13,377 nucleotides of DNA from Chloroflexota bacterium (GTDB lineage: Bacteria; Chloroflexota; Ktedonobacteria; Ktedonobacterales; Ktedonobacteraceae), in the NCBI GenBank assembly GCA_005879655.1, contig VBJK01000225.1, forward strand, positions 1 through 13,377. Reading direction: 5' to 3'. Of this stretch, positions 1 through 6,968 are shown piece by piece; positions within the stretch are counted from its first letter, which is position 1; each line of letters starts with the position of its first letter. A model generated the notes under the pieces. The model ran no database searches. It worked only from the letters and a program-made list of their open reading frames with translations, and was not told the DNA's origin. The translations under genes were made by a program, and so were the position numbers.

Positions 1-2317
1 GCCTGTTTTGACTTGAGAGCACTAATTTTTCTCCATCATCTGATGCACATGTAATAGTCTGTGCATCCGAACTCACGGTCGTTTTGGTAAAGGGCGGTTT
101 CTGACAATATTTTTGAAAGTCTTCAGACTTCAAGTTTCCCAGGAATTGAGGAGAGCTGGTAGCACCAGGACTTTTAGGAGGCCCGCTCTTGATGGACATG
201 GTTGCAGCATCTTGCCCTACGATCTGTCCATCGATATTTACTGCAAAGAGAGGAGATGACTGCGCGTTAACATTAGAGTTGGGTTGGACTACAGTGTTAT
301 CTGTTAAGACAAGGAAACTGGTATAACTGTTTTCAGTATTGGCCTCAACAGCAATTCCTCCAGCTTGCGTTGTGTTAGTTTCATTGTTTTGAATAAAAGA
401 GTGAGCAATTTGTGCACTTGCCCCGACCAAGAGAATACCTCCACCATTGCCTTGAGATGTATTGTGGGTAATAGTAGTATCAAAGATCGAGACAGTGCCT
501 CCATGAATGGTCATGCCACCCCCACCTCCGAGACCGCCATCACTTAGAGAAGATAATACATGGTTATCGGTAATGAAGCTATGATTTCTTATGAAGATAT
601 TGCCATTAATGCTATATATTCCTCCACCAGCATAACTTGCCTGATTATCATGAACCTTGCTGTTGTCAAGGATCACTGTCCCACCCGCATTCGAGATTGT
701 ACCTCCACCATTTTCCAGTGTTTGGTTATGGTCTACCTCGCACTGAGTACATGTAAAGGTTCCACCCTTATTATTGAGTATACCATTACTTCTTGATTGA
801 AAATTTGATATGCGACTATTGATAATGAATAAATTTCCTTCATTTATAAGAAAAGCGTCCATTCTAGGTCCATTTTTCCCTTGAAAATCAATGTTTCCGA
901 AAGAAACATTGATTCCTTGAGGAACATGAATCTTTATTGTAGAGTTCTGAGGGGTGAGAGCGATTTGATGAGCCTTTGGAGCCTCTATGGCCACATTCGC
1001 AGGTATTTCCAGGTCTTTATTCAGTTTTCCCTCACCTTGCAGCGAAGAGGCAAACGTGATAATAGATCTATTCAACTTTTGCGCTTTGATAATTGCCTGA
1101 CGGAGAGAACCAGGATCATCATCCTCTAGGCTAGTGACTGTAAATTGATTAGGAGTAGGAGCAACAAGCGTATTATTGAGTAAATGTAAATGTATATCGT
1201 CTGCTGTCAATATTATAATAGACAGGAGAAGCAGAGCTACACAAAAAATTCTAACCAAGAGCGATGCACGATGACGTTCAGGACGCGTAGGCGGTTGATC
1301 ACCATTGGATAGATTCATTGTTTCTGGCGTTGGGAGAGGAGTTTCTGGCAGGCTCCGCGTTGGAGGATTTTGGGAGTTGCTCTCTTGAAGATGGTCCACT
1401 CTATTAACAACAGGCTCTTGCAAAGAAGGCTGGTGGACTTGCGCATCATGCTCTTTCTCATCACCCCCATTGTTCTCAAGCAAGCCATTTCTTGCAAGAA
1501 CAGCTAGCTCCGCTCGACCGGAGCCTGTAGCTTTGTTCAATTCTTCCAAAAAGACTTCCATTGCTTCATAGCGGTCCTCAGGTTTCTCATGCGATGCCTT
1601 TTTGAATACCTCAGCAATCCCCGGATATTTCGTTGCTCGTAGATCTCTTTCGCCTGCTTCACAGTCGCCGTCCCAAGGGTACTTCCCAGTTAGCAATTCG
1701 CACAGAATTATTGCCAAGGCATACTGATCACTGGCCTGACATGGATTGCCTTCTTTTTGTTCTGGAGCTTTATAGCGACCAGTTCCCCAAGTCCCTCTCG
1801 TTTCTGGGGGAGTAGCCGCCGCATCGATGGCAAGTCCAAAATCGCAGAGGAGAATCCGATCACGATCAAGCAACAGGTTTTTTGGGTTCACATCACGATG
1901 CATAATACCCTTACTATGAATGCAGATTAATGCCTCTGCCATCTGTTTGATATAGGTAAGGCGCTCCTCGAATGAGAGCGAAGTCGTGTTCTCCAACACG
2001 TCTTTTAAAGATCCACCGGAAATATAAGGCATGACGAGATAAGGCTCTCCGTCGTTCCAATTGGAATCCTGCAAGGAAATAATGTGCGGACAGCCCCTGA
2101 GGCGTTTATACATCTGTTTCTCTCGCTCAAAATGCCGTTTTATATCATCTGTTGCGTTTTCTTCCTGCTTTTTCAGTATTCTGAGAGCGACCAACTGTGC
2201 TTCGGGATGATCAGCCTTGATTGCCATCCACGTATAAGCCTCTCCACCTTTACCCAGAGACTTTATTAGTATGTACTCACCACACATGTCACCTCGTGTG
2301 AGCGTAGAGTCAGGCAT
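1..2317 (-). CDS. Membrane Ser/Thr protein kinase (possible pseudokinase) with extracellular beta-helix domain, C-terminus beyond window
   Basis: An open frame of 772 codons runs without a stop from ATG at 2317 off the left edge; GAAAGGA (2329-2335) lies 11 nt before the ATG. Residues ~13-262 form a Hanks-type kinase: Gly loop GKGGEA (22-27), HRD (140-142), DFG (159-161) and APE (184-186). The beta-3 lysine is Arg46 (VALRIL), and the catalytic-loop lysine is Asn144 (HRDVNPKN). A Pro/Glu/Asn-rich linker (~270-350) leads to one membrane helix at ~354-372. Outside it, the SLRQAI motif (404-409) typical of bacterial parallel beta-helix proteins precedes repeated Gly-rich coils (GGGT, GGGI, GGGGG) of the polymorphic-repeat/pectin-lyase type. 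Seen: domains and substitutions. Known: such receptor kinases put the catalytic part in the cytoplasm and the sensor outside. Inferred: reduced or absent phosphotransfer. The ligand is unknown. Confidence 0.88.
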   Translation of the reverse strand, partial: MPDSTLTRGDMCGEYILIKSLGKGGEAYTWMAIKADHPEAQLVALRILKKQEENATDDIKRHFEREKQMYKRLRGCPHIISLQDSNWNDGEPYLVMPYISGGSLKDVLENTTSLSFEERLTYIKQMAEALICIHSKGIMHRDVNPKNLLLDRDRILLCDFGLAIDAAATPPETRGTWGTGRYKAPEQKEGNPCQASDQYALAIILCELLTGKYPWDGDCEAGERDLRATKYPGIAEVFKKASHEKPEDRYEAMEVFLEELNKATGSGRAELAVLARNGLLENNGGDEKEHDAQVHQPSLQEPVVNRVDHLQESNSQNPPTRSLPETPLPTPETMNLSNGDQPPTRPERHRASLLVRIFCVALLLLSIIILTADDIHLHLLNNTLVAPTPNQFTVTSLEDDDPGSLRQAIIKAQKLNRSIITFASSLQGEGKLNKDLEIPANVAIEAPKAHQIALTPQNSTIKIHVPQGINVSFGNIDFQGKNGPRMDAFLINEGNLFIINSRISNFQSRSNGILNNKGGTFTCTQCEVDHNQTLENGGGTISNAGGTVILDNSKVHDNQASYAGGGIYSINGNIFIRNHSFITDNHVLSSLSDGGLGGGGGMTIHGGTVSIFDTTITHNTSQGNGGGILLVGASAQIAHSFIQNNETNTTQAGGIAVEANTENSYTSFLVLTDNTVVQPNSNVNAQSSPLFAVNIDGQIVGQDAATMSIKSGPPKSPGATSSPQFLGNLKSEDFQKYCQKPPFTKTTVSSDAQTITCASDDGEKLVLSSQNR

Positions 2318-2342
2318 GAGAGTTTTTTTCCTTTCAAAAAAG

Positions 2343-2699
2343 CTAGAGGCCCCAGTAGGTATCCTGAGTGTATCCTTCCTTCAAAAATGAGAAAGTTCTA
2401 TCCGTAGGCAAGAGAATAAGAATAACTGGAAAAGAAGGACGATAAGCCCAGAACTTCAGTGCTTGCTCGGATACTCGTTGCAGCCAACCCATCAGTGATG
2501 TATTTTTCAAGCTAGCGAACCAAATTTGATCAGGAGATGTATAGCTCAGATTGGCAGCTTAAGTCTCATATAAACGAACGATCATAACAAGCCGATTTGC
2601 ACTCTGCTTTCCATTGTATCTATAAACTTCTTGCAAAGCTATAGGATTAGTACTTTCATCTGACAAGGAAGGGTATTCGTCATTATTCAGGATTTGCAC
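2343..2699 (-). pseudogene. Unrecognised broken reading frame between two kinases
   Basis: One frame runs from a possible GTG at 2699, overlapping the end of the preceding kinase gene, to TAG at 2343-2345, only 25 nt before the next kinase ATG. It is interrupted once, by TAA at 2559-2561. The half after the TAA encodes 71 residues of protein-like composition, including QRVSEQALKFWAYR and a short hydrophobic stretch PVILILLP; the half before encodes about 46 residues. I do not recognise the family. The operon-like distance to the next start and the continuous frame around one stop suggest a small gene inactivated by a point change. A chance open frame, or a short gene starting at the internal ATG (codon 23 after the TAA, no good ribosome site), is also possible. 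Confidence 0.33.
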
Positions 2700-3549
2700 C
2701 AGTCTCAGTATCAACAAAAGCAGTACTATCTTCTAAATTCTGCAATGGTGTTAAATATAACAGATTTAGACATATTTTGTGTAAAATATCTGCAAACGTT
2801 TGTATATTAGGAAAACGCAGTGCAGGATCTTTTGCAAGAGCTGTGAGCACTACTTGTTCTACAGCATAAGGAAGAGCAGGAACCTTCTCTCGTAATGGGG
2901 GAGGTGGAACATTTCTATGTTGAACTGCTATTTCATTCAGTGTTCCTCGGAAGGGAAGTTCTCCACAAAGCCACTGATAAACGATGACTCCAAGCGCATA
3001 CTGGTCGCTCGCCGGGCAGGGTCGTCCTTGGGTTTGTTCAGGAGCCGCATATGCCGTTGTGACTGTACTTTGACAATTCCGATGGTCAATAGCTAGCTCA
3101 AAGTCGGTGAGCAAGACGTTTCCACTTAACTCAATTAAGATATTTGCAGGCTTAATGTCCCGGTGAATAATGTGCCTCATGTGAAGATATTGGAGAGCAG
3201 AGGCTATCTGCCTCACGCATGTTGTGACTCTGCTAATGGGAACATTTTGAGTAAGAAGGTCAAGGAGAGTTCCCTGTGTCGCTAAATCCATAACCAGAAA
3301 GTGAACATTGTCTTCTGTTCCGTACTCACGCATACGTACGATATGAGGATGAGTTATATTGGAGAGTACAGACACCTCATTACGGCCTCTGGTTTTCCAT
3401 GTGTTTGTGGTCTGGGTTCCCAGGATTTTCACTGCAACATAAGATTGCTGGTACTTGTGTTCACCAAGATACACGCGAGCAGACCTGCCTCGCCCTAACA
3501 AACGGAGTAATTTGTAATGCCCTACCTCTTGTCCTACTAAGTTCATCAC
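2683..3549 (-). CDS. Cytosolic Hanks-type Ser/Thr protein kinase with DFE motif
   Basis: A 288-residue protein that is almost only a kinase domain (residues ~12-265). Visible are the Gly loop GRGRSARVY (19-27, third Gly replaced by Ala), VAVK with Lys41, alpha-C Glu58, HRDIKPAN (129-136, Asp131 catalytic), and YAAPEQ followed by ASDQYALGV in the activation and F-helix region. The metal-binding DFG is DFE (149-151). There is no membrane helix and no sensor domain, only a ~25-residue tail. The start is GTG at 3549 or ATG at 3546; AGGGAG lies 8 or 11 nt upstream. The gene follows the TPR gene by 52 nt with no terminator visible, so co-transcription with the TIR-NB-ARC/TPR block is likely. It probably phosphorylates Ser/Thr on partner proteins, with input perhaps from the TPR/STAND neighbour (inference). 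Confidence 0.9.
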   Translation of the reverse strand: MMNLVGQEVGHYKLLRLLGRGRSARVYLGEHKYQQSYVAVKILGTQTTNTWKTRGRNEVSVLSNITHPHIVRMREYGTEDNVHFLVMDLATQGTLLDLLTQNVPISRVTTCVRQIASALQYLHMRHIIHRDIKPANILIELSGNVLLTDFELAIDHRNCQSTVTTAYAAPEQTQGRPCPASDQYALGVIVYQWLCGELPFRGTLNEIAVQHRNVPPPPLREKVPALPYAVEQVVLTALAKDPALRFPNIQTFADILHKICLNLLYLTPLQNLEDSTAFVDTETGANPE

Positions 3550-3601
3550 GTCACAAACTCCCTTTTAACATGGCTTTCTCCATACAAGATGAACTGATTT
3601 C

Positions 3602-4615
3602 TTAATGCGTGGGTTGCTCATGTCGAATGATACCAGCTCGTTTCCTCAGCTCCTCAGCCTCCGTTTGTCGTCCTACCATGAGCAGAAGATCAGCATAGTT
3701 CTCTAATGTGATAGCCGTATTTATATCATTTACAGCAAGAACTTGCTCACGAATCTTTAATGCCTGGGCATAAAGTTCTTCTGCCCCAATGTAGTTATGC
3801 TGAGCCTTATATACGTCAGCTAATATGCTTATTGCTGTCCCTACGTGATGATGATTCGACCCAAAAATCTTTTCTGCCAGCGAGAGAGCTTGTTTTGCAG
3901 CAGCCTCAGCTTCGATATACTTACCTTGTAGAAAGTACAGTTTGCCTAAATGGTTGCCATAAACGATCACTTGGGGATGTTCTGAACCTAACCGTCTACG
4001 AGCAACAGTGAAGATACTCTGGTACGATACTTCTGCCTCCGTGTATTTCCCTTGCTCTTGGTAGATCTGGGCTAATGTGTCTAGAATGTTTATATACCTG
4101 GGGTGCTCCCGTCCGAACGCTTGTGCGTAAATCTGTAATGCTTGTTCAGCAAGAGGTTCTGCTTGCTCGTGCTTTCCTCGGCGACTATAAAAAAGAGCCA
4201 GATTATTCAGGCTTGCGGCTATATCAGGATGTTGGCGATCAAGTGCTGCTTGTCGAATGATGAGGGCTTGTGTATAAAGTGCTTCTGCTTGTTCATACTT
4301 TCCCTGCCTATTATAAAGAATTGCGAGACTATCCATGCTCATCGCTGCATCAGGATGCTCTTGCCCTAAAACTTTTTGCCGTAATACAAGAGCACGCTGA
4401 AGAAGGGGCTCTGCCTCAGTGTATCTTCCTTGCTTATGATAGGTTCTTCCGAGTATATTCAGAGACTCTCCTATCTCTGGGTGTTCCATCTCTGGGAGTT
4501 TCTCTCCAAGTGCTAAAGACCGCAAGAGAAGAAACTCTGCTTGTTGGTATCTCCCTTCTACATAGTGCACCTTGGCGCGTCTATTTAAAATAGGAATAAG
4601 AGTGGGATGATCCAC
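3602..4615 (-). CDS. Kinesin-light-chain-type TPR protein, detached C-terminal part of a TIR-NB-ARC-TPR protein
   Basis: 337 residues built of strict 42-residue tetratricopeptide units. The His of the HP loop recurs at residues 3, 45, 87, 129, 171, 213 and 255, and an Asp sits at 297. Typical units read GRYTEAEPLLQRAL then LGQEHPD. The protein starts with the tail of a unit (DHP at 2-4), so the first helix pair is incomplete. The putative GTG start at 4615 lies one base after the TAG of the TIR-NB-ARC gene and has no clear ribosome site. TPRs of this type form the C-terminal sensor or scaffold of bacterial NB-ARC STAND proteins, normally in the same chain. It may be translated by reinitiation or a +1 shift, or be a remnant. 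The following kinase gene is 52 nt away. Confidence 0.85.
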   Translation of the reverse strand: MDHPTLIPILNRRAKVHYVEGRYQQAEFLLLRSLALGEKLPEMEHPEIGESLNILGRTYHKQGRYTEAEPLLQRALVLRQKVLGQEHPDAAMSMDSLAILYNRQGKYEQAEALYTQALIIRQAALDRQHPDIAASLNNLALFYSRRGKHEQAEPLAEQALQIYAQAFGREHPRYINILDTLAQIYQEQGKYTEAEVSYQSIFTVARRRLGSEHPQVIVYGNHLGKLYFLQGKYIEAEAAAKQALSLAEKIFGSNHHHVGTAISILADVYKAQHNYIGAEELYAQALKIREQVLAVNDINTAITLENYADLLLMVGRQTEAEELRKRAGIIRHEQPTH

Positions 4616-4616
4616 A

Positions 4617-6377
4617 CTAAAAAGCGTTTCTTCTATAACAGTGGTAGAGATACACTCCTACCCGATAGAGGAGCTGAGAGGCTTCGGCAAGGAGGAGTCT
4701 CTTTTCCTGAATAAGCTTCGCACATGTTTGTGCTTGCAGAAGATACCTCTGACATCGTGACCAATTCGAGAATTCTGCAGAGGGAAAAACTGCGTCAATA
4801 ACATGAACTATTTTTTCTATATACTCACATTGTTGTTCTTCGCTCAAGGTATCTTTGATAACAGCTTGCACGAGACGATGGACGATGAGCATGTTCTGAT
4901 CAGATTTGCGTCGGATAAAAGAGAATTTCAGCAAGTCTTCAATCGCTTGATCAAATACTATGGGATCAGTAGCAGCGGTATGTAAGAGTGCCGGTAAGAC
5001 CGAAGCTCCACCAACGAATATTTCCTCTGGAATGGCATCTGGATACAGAAAGGCACAGAACTCTAACAGCACAATAGCGGCAGGATTCAATGTCTTTAGC
5101 TTTTCAAAAGAGAGCGAGAATGTGGTGGCCACAGACTCAGGATGGTCATGGCCAGAGGCTCCTCTCCTTTTCAAGAATAACGATGAATATTGCTGGTAAA
5201 GATCTGCGTAATCAGATAAGCTCCTCTCAGTCTCTTCGATGTATGCACCAGCTTGGTCTAATGCTAAAGGCAGACCATGCACTGTTTCTGCTATCTTTTT
5301 TGCCATTACATGGTCAGCTTCTGACGCATCTTTCAGCATAGCGTTAGGGATGATCAGTTTGGCACGACGAAGCAGTAAGAGTGCTCCTTCATTGATCTGC
5401 ATTGGCTCAAGATCAACACGGTGAGCGATGTGTCCAGTGCGACGAGAGCGTGTTGTAACAAGGATATGTCCAGAGTGAGGAGAAGGAACCATATCTCGCA
5501 GAAGGTCTATATCTTCTAGATTATCAACGACAAGTAACCAGTGAGTATTTTGTTGTAACCATCGCTTCACAGCTTTTACTATGGAGGGTTGATTCTCTTC
5601 ATTCTTTTCTGGTAAATCGAGCACTGCTGACAGATCAACAAAACTCGACAATAAAATTTCAGGAGAGTCCGCATGTACCCATAAAATTGCTTGGTACAGA
5701 GCTGCATATCTGTATGCATATTCTACAGCTATCTGCGTCTTCCCAATGCCTGCAAGTCCGCTAAGTGCCTGTACTTGTAATGGGGCTTGGCGAGAGGCAA
5801 AAGCACTCTGGAGGTTTACGAGAACCTCTTCATGATCAGTGAAAAAGAGATTTCGCCAATACGGGACGTTCCAAAAAGGCAATGGTCTGTCTATGCTTGG
5901 TGTTCGGAACTTCGCTCTCAGCTCTTCTATAGTCTCTTTGATTCCCTTTACAATATTTGAAAAAGCTTCCTCTTTGTTTGGCCACATACTGACAGCCTTC
6001 CCAATCGGTAAACTTGCGAGTTCACCAAATACAAGTTGTTCCCATTCAACAGGTCGCACAATAATGGGAATGACAGGCGTCTTTTTCCTATTATGTAGTG
6101 CCATTGCAAGCATCGCTTCTTCTTGGTAGCAATAATCCGATGCCACGAAAAAGGAACTTACGAGTAGCAAAATAATATCAGCTACTTCTAACTCTTCTTT
6201 TGCTTTTTCCCTCCACTCAGTGCCAGGACTCAATCTATATCGATTAGAACATTGGATAAGCCCCTCTCGGCTGAGGCTGCTCAACTGCCTCTCTAATCCA
6301 TGAAAAAATTCTGTGTCTTCTTCAGCATAAGATACAAAAATGCTGATAACTTGAGCCAGATGAGATTGCAAAGACAT
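4617..6377 (-). CDS. TIR domain NB-ARC (STAND) NTPase lacking its TPR tail
   Basis: 586 residues from ATG 6377, where GGAG lies 8 nt upstream. The frame stays open to another ATG at 6482, but that adds 35 residues without family character and has a poor ribosome site. TIR domain at ~11-115: ISIFVSYAEED, then SDYCYQEE, whose first Glu (Glu86) aligns with the catalytic Glu of NADase TIRs. NB-ARC: P-loop GLAGIGKT (207-214), Walker B LLVVD (281-285), sensor VTTRSRR, GLPLA (368-372) and the MHD-like VHRLVQ (~499-504). It ends in YLYHCYRRNAF at the first helix of a TPR. Known: in this class, target sensing oligomerises the NB-ARC part and activates TIR NAD+ cleavage. The trigger here is unknown. 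It heads the minus-strand block with the TPR and kinase genes; a promoter candidate lies at 6498-6526. Confidence 0.88.
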   Translation of the reverse strand: MSLQSHLAQVISIFVSYAEEDTEFFHGLERQLSSLSREGLIQCSNRYRLSPGTEWREKAKEELEVADIILLLVSSFFVASDYCYQEEAMLAMALHNRKKTPVIPIIVRPVEWEQLVFGELASLPIGKAVSMWPNKEEAFSNIVKGIKETIEELRAKFRTPSIDRPLPFWNVPYWRNLFFTDHEEVLVNLQSAFASRQAPLQVQALSGLAGIGKTQIAVEYAYRYAALYQAILWVHADSPEILLSSFVDLSAVLDLPEKNEENQPSIVKAVKRWLQQNTHWLLVVDNLEDIDLLRDMVPSPHSGHILVTTRSRRTGHIAHRVDLEPMQINEGALLLLRRAKLIIPNAMLKDASEADHVMAKKIAETVHGLPLALDQAGAYIEETERSLSDYADLYQQYSSLFLKRRGASGHDHPESVATTFSLSFEKLKTLNPAAIVLLEFCAFLYPDAIPEEIFVGGASVLPALLHTAATDPIVFDQAIEDLLKFSFIRRKSDQNMLIVHRLVQAVIKDTLSEEQQCEYIEKIVHVIDAVFPSAEFSNWSRCQRYLLQAQTCAKLIQEKRLLLAEASQLLYRVGVYLYHCYRRNAF

Positions 6378-6497
6378 TCTTCTAACTCCAAGTCTTTCAA
6401 CAGTGCTTAATGTACTCATACTCCGCATTGCGTAAATCGGGATAAGGTTTTTCTGAAGCGTTCCAAGCTGCGGAATGTGCATGCTATTCTCAATATA

Positions 6498-6526
6498 AAT
6501 ATATACTTAAATAAGATATAATTCAA
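6498..6526 (-). promoter_or_regulatory. Candidate sigma-70-type promoter for the TIR-NB-ARC gene
   Basis: On the minus strand TTGAAT (6526-6521) and TATATT (6503-6498) are separated by exactly 17 nt in an AT-rich stretch. Transcription would begin near 6491, giving a leader of about 110 nt to the preferred ATG at 6377. On the plus strand a perfect TATAAT (6517-6522) overlaps it but lacks a good -35, so a divergent promoter is possible. Assigned by consensus match only. Confidence 0.45.
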
Positions 6527-6551
6527 GCCCTTTTGATCTGAAGCACTGAAC

Positions 6552-6821
6552 ATGCTAGAAGAACACGAACTCCTTACCAGCATTGTGGGTATTCATAATT
6601 GCTATGGATGTCATCATTATTACCAAGAGAGGTATGACGCCTTCTTCTCATCTCTGTATCTCCGCTTGGGAGGCCGATCGAAGCCAAAAAGAGGCCATTA
6701 CATTTGCGTATGGCAAATCTTGCACTGGCAAGGATTCCAGAACGAGCAGAACAGAGTGGCTCTCATTGAAAAAAGACTAGGAAAGATTTCAGAACAAGCA
6801 GAAAAACATATGAAAAAGTAG
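6552..6821 (+). CDS. Doubtful small hypothetical protein
   Basis: An 89-codon open frame between the divergent blocks, ending in TAG at 6819-6821. The last ~30 residues (ALIEKRLGKISEQAEKHMKK) would form a charged amphipathic helix; the first part is rich in His, Tyr and Cys. No convincing ribosome site precedes the ATG. A second plus-strand frame (from 6583) is open over much of the same stretch, so the coding frame is uncertain or the region is a decayed gene. No family was recognised. If real, it would precede the conjugation operon on the same strand. Confidence 0.22.
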   Translation: MLEEHELLTSIVGIHNCYGCHHYYQERYDAFFSSLYLRLGGRSKPKRGHYICVWQILHWQGFQNEQNRVALIEKRLGKISEQAEKHMKK

Positions 6822-6864
6822 TTCGACGCCTTTTCAGAAATCCTTCCCGGTCTTTTTCTGCTTG
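6780..6864. repeat. Two interleaved inverted repeats (A-B-A'-B')
   Basis: Arm A (6780-6794, GGAAAGATTTCAGAA) pairs with A' (6833-6847) at 13 of 15 positions. Arm B (6795-6806, CAAGCAGAAAAA) pairs perfectly over 12 bp with B' (6853-6864). The order is A-B-A'-B', so both pairings together would make a pseudoknot, or they are alternative hairpins. The site lies about 105 nt before the first T4SS gene. It could be a leader switch, a protein-binding site or a transfer-related site. Confidence 0.6.
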
Positions 6865-6931
6865 ATCCCTTTGGATTTCCTCACCCGGTTCCACTTTCAA
6901 ACCGAAACTAGTGGGTATGCTCTTATCGAAG

Positions 6932-6951
6932 CGTGCGTGCAAAGACGCACG
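6932..6951 (+). promoter_or_regulatory. 7-bp perfect hairpin before the first T4SS gene
   Basis: CGTGCGT (6932-6938) and ACGCACG (6945-6951) flank a 6-nt loop. The hairpin ends 6 nt before the GAGGG ribosome site (6958-6962) of the VirB6-like gene. It may affect translation or mRNA stability of the operon. No T-run follows, so it is not a typical terminator. Confidence 0.45.
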
Positions 6952-6968
6952 AGAAACGAGGGAACGAG

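Noticed and set aside
2559..2561. TAA read through as sense in the frame between the kinases
   Set aside because: Nothing suggests recoding of TAA; a broken gene or chance frame is simpler.
3760..4593. Plus-strand open frames opposite the TPR gene
   Set aside because: They are antisense images of the repeated TPR codons without ribosome sites or domains.
6780..6864. Confident oriT call
   Set aside because: No relaxase gene or recognised nic site is present; inverted repeats alone are not enough.
6933..6968. GTG at 6933 as start of the VirB6-like protein
   Set aside because: It lies inside the hairpin, has no ribosome site, and adds 12 charged residues; ATG 6969 has GAGGG at 6 nt.
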